Shown here piece by piece: positions 34,418 through 46,092 of a stretch of DNA of 64,000 bases (position 1 is the stretch's first letter; each line of letters starts with the position of its first letter). This stretch comes from Collybia mongolica (taxonomy: Eukaryota; Basidiomycota; Agaricomycetes; Agaricales; Clitocybaceae), in NCBI GenBank assembly GCA_013420905.1, contig JAAXNY010000005.1, forward strand, positions 2,046,001 to 2,110,000, given 5' to 3'. The position numbers and the translations under genes were made by a program. The notes below the pieces were generated by a model. That model did no database searches and was not told the origin of the DNA. It saw only the letters and a list, made by a program, of their open reading frames with translations.

Positions 34418-35903
34418 TGGCACACGGAGTCTCTGAGTCAGTCCGATCAGTCCGACCGTTCGGACTTACATAGATGAGCCAAACTTATTGGTGTAAAGTC
34501 ACTCCAACAGTCAGACGTTTCCTGGGTGAATCAGATGTTCCGATGGGAGCAAAAATACCAACCGCGTAACATGTATTGACAAACGTTCCACCTCTTCCTT
34601 ATCGTTCAACCGCCATGCTGCCCGAACCGAAGCGCATAAGGCCCAACACCAGGCCGCATACCGATGTCTTATTTGGGCCTAGCGCATGGATGCAGTGTAA
34701 CTGAATTGGCACGCGCAGTTGCTACAATCCTAAACAATAGTCAACCTGAGGATATTTATTCTTCACAACATGGGAAAGGACAACAGGATATGCCATTGTA
34801 GCTGTGTTTCTTACCGATGGTCACTAGGCAAGAATCGGGCATAAAAATCTGCTCACGTGGCATTCACGTGCATCAAGGCTTCGGCATCCCTGTTGCCGAG
34901 CCAGTGCAGTGAACTTTAGTTTATTATTGGAATGTACATGGGAATCAAGCACTAAAAATCTGCAAACCCGAGTTCTTGTGTATCATCTTAAACAATGATA
35001 GTCTTGATTTTCATGAAACATGGTTAAGAGATGGTGAGGAGGATGTGTTATCTTTGCCAAAAGGATACTCTATAATGGTACAACTGCAGTTGGATAAAAC
35101 CTGGGCTAATGGATATCAATGGAGAGGTGTCACTGCTGTTCTTGTGGGCTCCATCCTATGTTCTTGTATCAGTGCTTTATGTACAGTGGCAGACTTATGT
35201 AATGCACAGTCACAATCACCTCTGATCAATCAGGTCTGGGGAACACAGGGCTGATTTTCAAACATGAGGTACTGGTGTTGTTTGGGAGGTAAATGAACAC
35301 AGATAGACACTACAATGTATTTAGAATGAAATGAATTGTAATGATAGTCTCTGATACAAAACATTAAAAAATCCCAGTGCAATTATTTTGTCCAGGGCTG
35401 TGATGCTACTGAAATGAGTGTTGAGCTTACCAGTAATCAGTATTTTATATGCCTGCTCTGGGCCTTTAGTAATGCCTCAACTCAATGTGGCATGCTCTCA
35501 TATTGTGTGTCAAAGGTTTCACATGGGAAGTTCTTTCACTCATCCTGCAGGCAGCCCACATCTCCTTTTGGTTCTTGGTAATGGGTTGCAAGTATATACA
35601 AGGCTATCAAGGTGATATCATATATGCTCTATGATATTCATATCAGGACTTGATAGGTAACTGATTGAGTTTCTTTGTCCAGAACCAGGCCACTGCAACC
35701 TTAGATTTGTGCTTAGAATCATTGTTCTACTGGAAAATTACACTTGAATTTCCAATCCTGTGCAGCCCTAGGTCCTTGAGAGGCCCCAGAAACTGGTTAT
35801 CCAGGATTTCAACATAATCTGGGCCCTTTATTATTTCTTCAATGTGGAAAAGCTGTCCCATACCCCATGCCAAGATAACACCCCATACCACCCAGTTCCC
35901 ACC
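34418..35903. other. Transition zone with no gene
   Basis: About 1.5 kb. The first 450 bp resemble host intergenic sequence and contain a short palindromic cluster around 34,441-34,470 (GTCCGATCAGTCCGACCGTTCGGAC). From about 34,920 the sequence becomes CpG-poor and TG/CA-rich like the decayed repeats to its right. No open frame shows a recognisable domain. Confidence 0.4.
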
Positions 35904-36395
35904 TGTTACAAATTCCCTATTCACATGCTTTATTCACTCTTTTCCTTACACACCATCAATTACACATTGCTTACTAACATCGGCCGACTCTTATCTTTAG
36001 AAACCCATATATGCATTCTATTTCCCATGCTTACTCATCCCCTTATCCATATAACCAATAGCACTAATCCCTCTTATCTATATGACCAATAGCGTACAAT
36101 AAACTATGCTTATCTATGCTTATTGGACTCTTACGTATATATATAGGGATATTCTAGCTTAGTTAGTTCTTTAGCTTGACCTAGCTGAATTCACCTTATT
36201 CATCTACTCTTGACTCCTCAACATGAACTCAATCCTACTTGCCTTATGAAGGGAGTAGTGTATCTTTGAATGAATGATCTGACTTAGCCCTCTAGCGGGA
36301 GTCATTAGATGTTGGACTTACAGAGTCAATGGTCTTAGAACAAATGAACAACAAACCAGACTGATCTAGAGGATAAGGCCTAAACAGCTGTAACA
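35904..36395 (+). repeat. 5' LTR of gypsy I
   Basis: 492 bp. Begins TGTTACA and ends TGTAACA, a perfect 7-bp terminal inverted repeat with TG...CA ends. A TATA-like run (TATATATATAG, about 36,136-36,146) marks the likely U3 promoter. The gag frame lies downstream on the same strand, which fixes it as the 5' LTR. Confidence 0.75.
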
Positions 36396-36426
36396 AAAGG
36401 TCAAGCTCATCAGAACTGTCAACCTA

Positions 36427-38034
36427 CAGTGGCTCAAAAAACTGCCCCAATGTTTGTACATTTTTGAAAGATCAATATGGTATGAAGTGCTGACATAAGC
36501 AGGGGACCTGGGGTAATTATGTAAGATACTATGACATCGTGGCTTTCCAATGGACCCTGGATCATGTGATTTGGATCAAAACCCATTAAGCTATAGGCCA
36601 AACAAAATGATTACTCATTGGGGCAGTTTTTTGACCCTCTATTAATTTTCTATCTAATACTTTGTATGACCACCTTTTGCCTTTATAACTGCTTGTATCC
36701 GCCTGGGCATACTTTCTATCAGGTTTTGGCATACCTCTGGTGGAATTTCACCCCACTCTTCAGCCAATCTATCCCACAACTCATGTACTCCTTTGGGTGG
36801 TGTCGGATATTCTTTAAGACGGCGCTTGAGATGTTCCCAAAGGTGTTCTATTGGATTCATGTCAGGGGATTGGGCAGGCCAGCCAAGGACTTGAATGTTG
36901 TTGTCTTCAAACCACTGTGTGGCCAGTCCAGATGTGTGTTTGGGGTCGTTATCTTGCTGAAAGTAGCGCTCGCCATCCACCATTTCCAACTTCTCAAAAC
37001 TTTCCTGAACTCCACTCTCCAAAATTTCACAGTATTGAACCTTGTCCATGTTCCCCTGCACCTCTATGAGCTTTCCCACTCCATTCCACCCCATACAACC
37101 CCATACCATGAGGTTTCCTCCTCCTCCATGTTTGACAGTAGGTGATGTTGTTCTATCAGATGGTGGTTCTCCCCTTTGTTTCCAGACATAAACCTTTCCA
37201 TCTGACCCAATCCTATTGATTTTGGTCTCATCTGTCCATAGAACCCTTTTCCAGTCCTCCACAGTCCAGCTTTCATGATATTTTGCAAACTGGAGACGCC
37301 GGATGTGATGGGCTCGTTTGAGAAGAGGAGCTTTCCTCTTTGTAGCAGCATAAAATTGATTTTCCTTGAGTGCATTTCTGACTGTCTGGGGTGTGACAGG
37401 ATTGGGGATGATGCCATTGATGAATTGGGTAGCCTGAACTGCATTATCAAGCTTCCCTGACTTGATTTGACGAATAATTGACTGTTTGTCACGAACAGAC
37501 AGCTTGGAGGGGCGGCCACCAAGGTTGTTTTCTTTGTTTCCATCCACATCTTTGCTGATCCTACTGATGGTACCCTTCCCTAGACCAGTTTTCTCCTTGA
37601 TTTGACGCTGAGAATAGCCCTCATTGAGGAGAGAAACAACAGTATTGTGCTGAGCAGTAGAAATGGCTTTCATGATGGTGGTAAGAGGTCAAGAAGATGA
37701 TTGAACCAATTCCAACATGTCAAATTGATACAAATAAAGTCACATGACATTGTTTATTCTTCCCACAGTCCATAATGTTCTTGCATTGGATCATAAATGC
37801 CAGAATAATGGAAAATAAGATAAGGGTCAAAAAACTGCCCCAATAAGTAACCATTTTGTTTGGCTTATAGCTTAATGGATATTGATCCAAATCACATGAT
37901 CCAGGGTCCATTGGAAAGCCACGATGTCATAGTATCTTACATAATTACCCCAGGTCCCCTGCTTATGTCAGCACTTCATACCATATTGATCTTTCAAAAA
38001 TGTACAAACATTGGGGCAGTTTTTTGAGCCACTG
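36427..38034 (-). mobile_element. Tc1/mariner-type transposon, apparently intact
   Basis: 1,608 bp flanked by TA (36425-36426 and 38035-38036), the Tc1/mariner target. Terminal inverted arms of 212 bp (36427-36638 and 37823-38034) start CAGTGGCTCAAAAAACTGCC. The arms are nearly identical, so insertion is fairly recent. It carries one uninterrupted transposase frame and sits in the leader of gypsy I. Confidence 0.9.
36654..37673 (-). CDS. Tc1-type transposase (DD34E)
   Basis: Single exon, 339 aa, full length for Tc1 transposases. N-terminal helix-turn-helix pair (STAQHNTVVSLLNEGYSQRQ and a second with NLGGRPSKLSVRDKQSIIRQ) binds the inverted repeats. The catalytic triad is intact: Asp in VLWTDETKIN, Asp in YFQQDNDPKHTS, and Glu in PDMNPIEHLWEHLK, with 34 residues between the second Asp and Glu. 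The start at 37673 gives MKAISTAQ. The stop is 15 bp inside the inner end of the left arm. No frameshift or stop, so it may still be active. Confidence 0.92.
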   Translation of the reverse strand: MKAISTAQHNTVVSLLNEGYSQRQIKEKTGLGKGTISRISKDVDGNKENNLGGRPSKLSVRDKQSIIRQIKSGKLDNAVQATQFINGIIPNPVTPQTVRNALKENQFYAATKRKAPLLKRAHHIRRLQFAKYHESWTVEDWKRVLWTDETKINRIGSDGKVYVWKQRGEPPSDRTTSPTVKHGGGGNLMVWGCMGWNGVGKLIEVQGNMDKVQYCEILESGVQESFEKLEMVDGERYFQQDNDPKHTSGLATQWFEDNNIQVLGWPAQSPDMNPIEHLWEHLKRRLKEYPTPPKGVHELWDRLAEEWGEIPPEVCQNLIESMPRRIQAVIKAKGGHTKY

Positions 38035-38073
38035 TATTCAGGTTTAGACGCAATGGCACCAGCATGATACAGA

Positions 38074-39213
38074 TTGAACCCTGCAAGCAGCAGCAGTAGG
38101 CAGAGCGCCTTCAGCAATGAAGACTTCCAAGACACAGAAGAACAGCCAAGACTTGCAGTAGTCACACAGATGATAGAAACACCCACGACACTGAAACTGA
38201 AGACAGAAAGTTCTGAAAGAAAGGAACCTGAAAAACCACTGAAACCCGAATCACCAAACTACCTGATACCACCCTATTCTGACATAGAGATGGCAGACAA
38301 ACAAAGACCCACTGAGATCAAACTCAGCTCACCAAATATTTTTGATGGAAACAGAAAGATGATGAAGGACTTTGTCCTTGATTGCAAGATGTACTTGGGA
38401 GCAAATAACAGAATTTACAACATGGATTGGAAGAGAATCCTTTATGTGCTTTCATACATGAAAGGAGGAACAGCAGGATCATGGAAGAAGTCCTGGTATG
38501 GAGAGAAAAGTGACAACCCAGGCACTTTCACAGATTTTATGACAACAGTTGAAGAAGCGTTTTCCACACCAGATGAAGCAGGAGATGCCAGACAGACCCT
38601 GAAGACACTGCACATGCAAGGAAACATGACAGCAGATGATTACATTGCGGAGTTTAGATGAGCCACATCAGAAAGCCAGATCACCAAAGACAAAGCACTC
38701 ATTAAGTACTTCATGGAAGGAATACCACCCTCCTTGATGCAGAAGATTTTGATAATGGACAATCCACCTACCACCATTAAAGGCTGGTACCAGAAAGCAT
38801 CCATATTCAACACCCAGTTCACATGTGCAAAGTCAATTGTAGCATGAATCAAAGGAAACACTGGAAAACCCACAGGAGGAAACAATGGAAAGAAATACAA
38901 TTTCCAGTGGAACAATCCCCGATATGTCCCAAACAATGCCAGAGACCCAAACGCAATGGATATAGATCAATTGACTATCCAAGAAAGAGACAAACACATG
39001 AAGCAAGGATTATGCTTCGAATGTCACAAGTTTGGACATTGAGCATCAGACCATAGAACTGGAGGCTCTATTCCCCAGACCCCATGAAATGAAGAACTGA
39101 AGACACTGATGAAAGGCAAAGATGCCTATATGAAGATCTGATCCCTCTTAGTAGGATTGGATGAAGAAGAGAAGGAGGTTGCCATAAAGAACATGGAAGA
39201 TGAGGGTTTTTAA
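38074..39213 (+). pseudogene. gag of gypsy I, interrupted
   Basis: One reading frame with a capsid-like segment (SSPNIFDGNRKMMKDFVLDC, FTDFMTTVEEAFSTPDEAG, LHMQGNMTADDYIAEFR) and a damaged zinc knuckle (CFECHKFGH, stop, ASDH). TGA codons at 38659, 38845, 39040, 39085 and 39139 interrupt an otherwise continuous frame that ends with TAA at 39211. In each case Arg fits the context, so CGA-to-TGA change is likely. Confidence 0.8.
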
Positions 39214-39317
39214 AGCAGTGGTCTGAATCGACGTCAGTACCTGCCAAGACTTATTCTGTTATGCTGTCACCTGTAATTTCAGGAGAAATGAATTGACAAT
39301 CTCTTTCTATTCCAATT

Positions 39318-40926
39318 ATGGTGATTGAAGAACAGAAAAATGTTGAAACCCCAGCAATTGGACTTATTGATTGTGGAGCCAGAGGAATCTTCATTGACAA
39401 GACATTCATTGAAGAGAATGAAATAAAGACAACCCCACTGAGAAAGTCAATCTCAGTTAGGAACATAGATGGAACAAAGAACAAATCAGGGAACATCACA
39501 GACTGTGTATGGACCAAGATTCGAATTGGAGATGAAGAAATCAGAATCCAACTATTAGTTAGCAGATTAGGAAAGGAGAACATCATCCTTGGATTACCAT
39601 GGTTAAAATGGCACAACCCCAAGATTGATTGGGAAAAAGGAACACTCAACTTTGGACCAAGCATCAGAATAGGAGTTCTATTGGAAGCAATCCGAAAGAA
39701 TATAGAAATCCGACAGATGAAACAAATATGGCAATACCCCAAGGCAACAGTAATGGAAATACAGGAAGAATACCCAGAAGAAATCCCAAGGAACCAACCC
39801 CTTGAAAATTGGCAACCAATTCTTTTAGAAATTGACGAAGAAGATGATGAACATGAAGTCAACTTACTTAGGACATACATCTACCTGGAAGACAATGAAG
39901 AAGAATCCATTTGGATCAAGGCAAAAACATCAATATCACAGGAACTAGAACACAAGGCAGAAATCAAAAACCAGAAACTGAAGAAGACACTACCAGAATT
40001 CTATCAAGAATATGTGTCATTATTTGACAAAACAAACTCAGAAAGAATGCCAACACAACGATCATGGGACCACACAATAGATCTAAAACCTGACTTCATT
40101 CCAAAGGATTGTAAGATCTATCCCATCAGCCCGGCAGAACAAGGAAAACTGGACAAATTCATTGATGAAAACATGCAAAAAGGATACATCAGACCATCAA
40201 AATCCCCACAGGCATCACCCTTCTTCTTTGTATCAAAGAAAGATTCAGTGAAACTTTGACCAACTCAGGATTACAGGAAATTAAATGAAGGAACAATAAA
40301 GAATGCGTACCCTTTACCACTCATAGGGGAGCTTCTTGACAAACTGAAAGGAGCCAAATACTTCACAAAATTGGACCTATGATGGGGATACAACAATGTC
40401 CAGATCAAAGAAGGCAATGAATGGAAAGCAGCATTCAAAACAAACAGGGGACTGTTCAAACCCCTTGTTATGTTTTTCGGCTTATGCAATTCACTGGCAA
40501 CATTCCAGAACATGATGAATGACATCTATGCAATAGAAATTGATGAAGGATGGATCCTGATCTACATGGACGACATCCTTATCTCTTATCTCCTCTGACA
40601 ACATTGATGATCTACGAAGAAAGACCCTGAAGGTCTTAGATAAACTGAAAGAAAACGACTTGTACCTGAATTTGGACAAATGCATATTTGAAGCTACAGA
40701 ACTCAAATACCTTGGACTAGTCATCAGAGAAAACAAAATAGATATGGAACTGACTAAATTGGCAGGAATTGCAGATTGGCCAGCACCGACAACAGTGAAA
40801 CAAGTTTGATCATTCCTCAGATTTGCAAACTTTTACCAAAAGTTCATTGGACACTACACAGAACTTAGCAGGCCATTGACAAATCTGACAAGAAAAGACA
40901 TCGAATGGAAGTGGACTCAAGACTGT
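39318..40926 (+). pseudogene. Protease-RT region of gypsy I, interrupted
   Basis: Aspartic protease (LIDCGARGIFIDKTFIEE, where the usual DSG/DTG has become DCG) leads into RT ([48 protein letters not shown]). TGA at 40257, 40380 and 40807 replace expected Arg (RP-QDYRKLN, DLR-WGYN, VRSFL). A frameshift lies near 40,590-40,600. The frame ends in EWKWTQDCYES at about 40,936, where RNase H should follow. Confidence 0.85.
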
Positions 40927-41268
40927 TATGAGTCCTTATGTTTACATAAGTAACTTGTTCATCATCCTGGGTTTGCGGGGAAAATTCAGCATACCCAACA
41001 AGATCCAGTGTTGTTTTTCCCACGGTTAGTAATTTTGAAGTGTTCCGAGAATTCATTAGAACATGATCAGTAAACATTTTGAAGTACATCAGTAACACTT
41101 TGTAGTCGTGGAAATATTTTTCTAACTGTGGGAATCAATATTAGCCGACGCGCGGATTTCAAGCAAAGAAGGCAACTGCTAACATAAGCTGCATTCAATA
41201 CCATAATTTCGAGTTAATTGGTCTTATGTTGGGATATCTCAAGAATTAATTAATAACTGTTCACTGCA

Positions 41269-41338
41269 TAATCATGCTTACATTTGTCAACTATGCTGTT
41301 AGCTCTAACAGTGTAGTTGACAAATGTAAGCATGATTA
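41269..41338. repeat. Near-perfect 70-bp palindrome
   Basis: Arms TAATCATGCTTACATTTGTC... and its reverse complement, about 33 bp each, separated by only a few bases (CTGTTAGCTCTAACAG at the centre) with one or two mismatches. It would form a cruciform or RNA hairpin. It lies just left of the first tandem-array copy. Confidence 0.85.
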
Positions 41339-41695
41339 CAAGAGGCTTCTTCCGCTTTGGGCCAAACTTTTCCCACACTACAAAACATTGAATATCTCAA
41401 CAATGACAAGACCTATGGATGCAATTTAAATTGCTATCACTAGATATGGTGAAGGGCTACCTAATTGGTATTGGGGGTGGGCAATCCCTGTTACTTTTTG
41501 GAAGCGTGACGTCACTGCCTGTGACCAAAAACGTCACAAATCTTGATACACTCTGTTTCCTCACCTGTTTCCCCCACTTCTGGGCCACTATAGCCTTTAT
41601 TCTTTTCCCAAAATAAATGTAATGTATATATGCTATGAATACAGTTAAATAAATCTCAAATAACCCTCAATTTTCTGAGAAATCTTCCCAAGCGC

Positions 41696-42911
41696 TGAAA
41701 GGGGGCTCCTGGGCTATACGTGTGCTGATGCTATGAAATGTAATCCCTTACACACACACACCAAACCTAACAATCAACACACGAACAGTAGGAATCGCCT
41801 GTTTTGAGTTCGGGTTCAAGCGCTTAGAAGCACTAAGCTTTGAATAGTACTAGCCAAAGCCCTTTCCAATGATCTCTCAACGGGTTTGTTTTAGACAAAA
41901 GCTTCAACACAGGTTTAAAAACCTGCTAGGTATATTTATAATATCTCTCGATCCAATAGACTGAGTACCAAGTGTACGTTCAATTATTAATGATCCCAAG
42001 CGGATCTATAAGTCCAAGCGACTTATCAAACAATACAGTGCCAAGTGCACTAAGGCCAAGTGCCTAGTAATTCCAACGGACAATACGGTACTAAGTTCCA
42101 AGTGAACTAAGTTTCTTTAATTCTGTAGTTCTTCAATCAATTCCAATCAAGACACGTTGAAGCAATCTGATCCTTAATTCGGGCACGCAATAGTGTTTTA
42201 ACAAATGTGATTTGTATACTCTATAGTCGCGCGAAGTGGGGGCAAGATTCCTTGCCTTAGCGCTACTCATCTACAGTCTATTTATAGTGTACAAACTAAA
42301 TATCATACGGAATTGTAAATTTTACACAGAACCGCGCTCCCGCGCACCAAGGATCTGTATTCAATGCTGATGCGTCCTCTACAACTTGGCACGCACGCCA
42401 TGCATGCCAATTATGCCGTTTACTGGTTACTTATCAAATATTGAAAGAGCTGGCTAAACTCTTATCAAGTCACGACCGCGCGCTTTGTTATTTAAAACAG
42501 CGCGGCACTGTCATTTACTTCTCCTGATTGTCCCGGTCGCTATTCACGGGGTCCCGTCGCTTCTGGTAGTTAACACCAAGTACCCCTGACAAGGATCGGG
42601 TTGTGCAAGTCCCGAATTTACAATTACTTCTCCTATTAATGATGATCCCCGGACTAATGATATCATACTACAACGGTTACTTATGAACTAAGACACCGAG
42701 GTTGTAACCGGGCATGGTGAATAGGACTAATAATAGACCATACTCATAGTCCTCTGTACTGATAGTGTATTATCCATTAGACTAGTTCACTCTGATTAGC
42801 CGTCTTGGAGCTCGACTCTAATCCTTTATTACCGTTTACTTGGTTATTAGAAATGATACTAATAGCCTTACTTGTCGACTTTATAAGTGCAAACAATTTC
42901 GGGCCCTATCA
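41696..42911 (-). repeat. Solo LTR of the gypsy II family
   Basis: 1,216 bp, TG...CA ends (plus-strand TGAAAGGGGG...CCTATCA), flanked by GCGC direct copies (41692-41695 and 42912-42915). Nearly identical to the LTR at 55090-56308 in the same orientation. No internal sequence is attached on either side, so it is a recombined solo LTR. It interrupts the last codons of the transposase frame. Confidence 0.9.
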
Positions 42912-45865
42912 GCGCTCTCCCCTCCTTCTACTGGATCTGTTTCATTGATAGCCATGTCTTCAGCCTCCTTTCTTTCACTGTAAGGCACCCAGTTCTTGCT
43001 GGTGAACAGGTCTACAGCCTTCTCAAGTGCTTTTCTCATACTATCAGCTTTTGTGTTACTTGGTAGGGTTTTGATATTTGTAGTCCCAGCAGCTTTGAAA
43101 GCCTTAAACTGAGCTTGTAATGCCTTTCCTTTTAGCTTTCCAACCTGTTCTCTATCCAAAATAAGCTCAGTCCTTGATATTTCTTCATCCCTATCCTTTT
43201 TTCTTTCCTCTCTTTTTTGAGCAGCAGTCTCTTTCTGGGCTATCTTTTCTTCATTATGTTAAATGATTTCCAATTGCCTCTTTTGATCTTCACCCTTCAT
43301 ATTTCTTGCTTCTGTGTGAAGGAATTTATAGTCCTCAGGTGTATTGAGCTTGGCTTTCATAAAAGCATCTGTGTTGTTGTGGTGGTACATGACCTGGGCA
43401 TTATACTGAAGGACTGTGAGTTGTGGTTGCTGTCGCATAAGCACCCTGAATGATCCCAGAGCTCCTTCATTGACATCATTAGTAGCGGGCATCCATGCCA
43501 ACTCCTTTTCACCCATAGTTGCCTCATCATTCAAACCTCCTGGGGTGAATTCAGATGTAAAACATTTCCATGTTATTAAAGCACCTTTGTGAAATTGGAT
43601 GAGCAGTGGCTGAAGATATGGCATGGTGGATTTCATTCTCTGTATCTTTTCAAAAACAGCTGGATTTTCCCACATTTCCCCATTCAAGGTTCCCATTTCA
43701 TAGGATGCATTGTCACCAATAAGAAAGTTGGGATCATTGATAATCCTTTTTATGTGGCTCTGTACACTCTCATGTAGTGGGCCCAACATCATCATATTCT
43801 CTGCAGAGCAAACTGCCTTCATATATGGGTGGCTAGTTGATTGACCATATAATGCCATAACAGCCAACTCAGTCAATGTAGCTTGACAATGGAGTGCTTC
43901 CCACATATTTTTCTCCATATGGCTAAATTTTCTGTTGGTTTTACGTTGGTGAGAGAATTCAAGGTATTTAAGAAATTTGTCAAGATATAAAAGCAGTATT
44001 CCAGCAGCTAAACAGTAGGTTCCAAATCGGTTGTTTGATGTATCAGGAAATGTAAAATTTGTGCCAACATGTGCTCTCCACCAAAAGCGGAACAGGTTCT
44101 GGTGTCCTTTCTTGTCATCTTTATGGTTTAAAATTGCACCAGTAACTTGTACAGCCTTTATGGCACCTGAAACAGTTTTTTCAAATGCTCTTTCCTGGGC
44201 TGGAGTCATAATACCATCTCCAGGAATTATATCTTTAAGTGTTGCTGCATTATCTCTATTGGCAAGTTTCACTGGCCCTTCAATACCATTCTCAGCCCAC
44301 CAAGATGACATTGCTGCATAGCCTCCTTGTATAGAATTCAAATCCTTGTGGCAACCACAACCAGCCCAGATGAAAAGAGTTAGAGCATGCTGCTCATTGT
44401 CAGACAACATTTCATAAGCTTCTTTGCCAAGTTGTTTTATAAAGGCTTCTATCATCTTTGCTCTTCTTTGGGCCTGTTCTTCCTCAGTAAGAGTATCCCA
44501 TTTTTTCTTCCCATCAACTTCAGAAATCATGATCTTGTTGGCTGCCATGAAATCTAAAAGTAGTTCTTGATTGGAACTATCCAGCACAAGACTTTCACCT
44601 AGTGTCTGGAAGACTGCATCTTTTTTCATATCCTCCAGAATCTCAGCATCCTTTTTTTCTTTGGCACAGTGATCAGAAAGCAAGCCAAGTAGTTTGATCA
44701 GGATTTCCACTAGACGTAGTATATTTCCACCACGCTTTCCAAATGGGGATCAGTTAAATATGTCTATAGCAGTTCCAAGCAATTTTTTCCAATCTTTGAT
44801 TGACTCTTCACTAGAGTTGTCAAGGGAAGACATGATACCAAAAAAGCGTGTTCTTTTCTGTTTGTCTTGGTTATCAGAGCTATAGTCCTCAGCAGTCAGA
44901 TTCACATGGCGAGAATTATAGTTAATATCCCAGTGTCCTGTTCCATCTGCACTGAAGGTCATGGCTATATGTTCTATTTAGAAAATTCAAGTGTTTGTGA
45001 GGAATCAGTTCAACTCACCATCTGTTTCCATCATCTCATATCCTAGCTGTATCTGTGCTGCAATATATCCCTCAACAAGAATCCATGAGACTGTTCGCCG
45101 GCTGATACCTCCAGTTGTTTTTATACCAGCACAGTGCAGAACAGCATGAATGACTTCACCAACACTGTCCTTTGAGCAGCCAGCTTTAACAAGAAGTCAG
45201 ATCAAGTTTTGAGCCTGTTCAGTATATACACCTTTGTGCAGTAGACTGAAAGTTGATTTTTCCTTCAAAGATTTCTTGTTTGATTCAACTTGTTTGTTGA
45301 GTTTCTGAAGTTTTGAACGACATTTCTTGAATCCTTGTTGCACCATAGTGATTTTGTTCTGGTATCGTTGTTGTTCAGATGCTGAACATTCCAACAAAGA
45401 AGACAGTTCCCACTGCAACTTGATATTTTCTTTCTCAAGTTTCATAAAAGATTCTACAGCAGAGAGTGCATTTGATATGAGAACTGCCTTTTCCTGTGTG
45501 CTCTGGGCAGTTGATTCATACTGTGTATTCAACTGCTGCTGAAGTGAGGCTTTCTTAACCTCAGTACGCTTTTGTGTTTGTCTCTCAGCATGTAGAGCTT
45601 TATACCACTTATCAGCCTTTTTTTCAGCACCAAGGAGCTTCTGAGAGGTCTCAGCCAGTTTCTTATTGGTTGTTGCAAGAGCAGTAGTAAGATGCCTCAG
45701 TTTCTCTGATTCTTCAGCCAGCTCTGTCTCTAGCTTTGCATTATACTTTTCAGCCTGTTGGAGGGCTTCCACTACCAGATGATGCTCATGATACTCATGA
45801 GCCTTTAATCTTGCATGAGTAGCCCTCTCTAGCATTGCCTGAGCTTGCTTCTTGGCTTTTGGCAT
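42912..45865 (-). pseudogene. Candidate transposase of the unassigned transposon, interrupted
   Basis: Starts at 45865 (MPKAKKQAQAMLERATHARL) with about 220 residues of coiled coil, then RRTVSWILVEGYIAAQIQLG, an intron at about 44,950-45,010 (GTGAGT...ATAG), then FSADGTGHWDINYNSRHVNL, LLSDHCAKEKKDAEI, FIWAGCGCHKDLNSIQGGY, WWAENGIEGPVKLANRDNA, and ATNDVNEGALGSFRVLMR. The Asp in SADGT, the Asp/His around DHCAKEKKD, the CGCHKD block and the Glu in NEGALG are the likely DDE-type catalytic set (inference). TGA at 45197 and 44750 sit where Arg fits; TAA at 43259 where Gln fits. The end ran into WEDFSEN and a stop before the solo LTR split it at 42,911. I have seen this protein repeatedly in Agaricomycetes but know no family name. 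Confidence 0.65.
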
Positions 45866-46092
45866 ATTCTGATCAATATGTAACTATAGCTAATGATGAT
45901 GTCACTGTCACTAGATACTATAGCCTATATAACTCATACTTACCTGAGGATAGGCTCACCAGGAAGGTAGGGCAAGCAGAGTAGAAGGTGGGGGTTTAAG
46001 AGTGGATGAGTTTGTACCATGAGGCATTGGTGAGGCATCCTAAGGCTGTAATCACACTCTGTGACACCATGTGACCCAGTGAAACCAGAGGT

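Larger units (their letters stand above)
35904..40926 (+). mobile_element. Decayed Ty3/gypsy retrotransposon I (5' LTR, gag, protease, RT; 3' part missing)
   Basis: Sense-strand order: LTR 35904-36395, leader, nested Tc1 element (36427-38034), gag frame 38074-39213, protease and RT 39318-40926. The order and the RT motifs (QDYRKLN, IYMDDILIS, FANFYQKFI) place it in Ty3/gypsy. Homology stops near 40,926 before RNase H and integrase, and no matching 3' LTR is seen in the window. At least eight in-frame TGA codons and frameshifts make it non-functional. Confidence 0.85.

Noticed and set aside
40865..41098. Minus-strand frame across the end of gypsy I
   Set aside because: It spans the boundary between RT homology and unrelated repeat sequence and has no domain.
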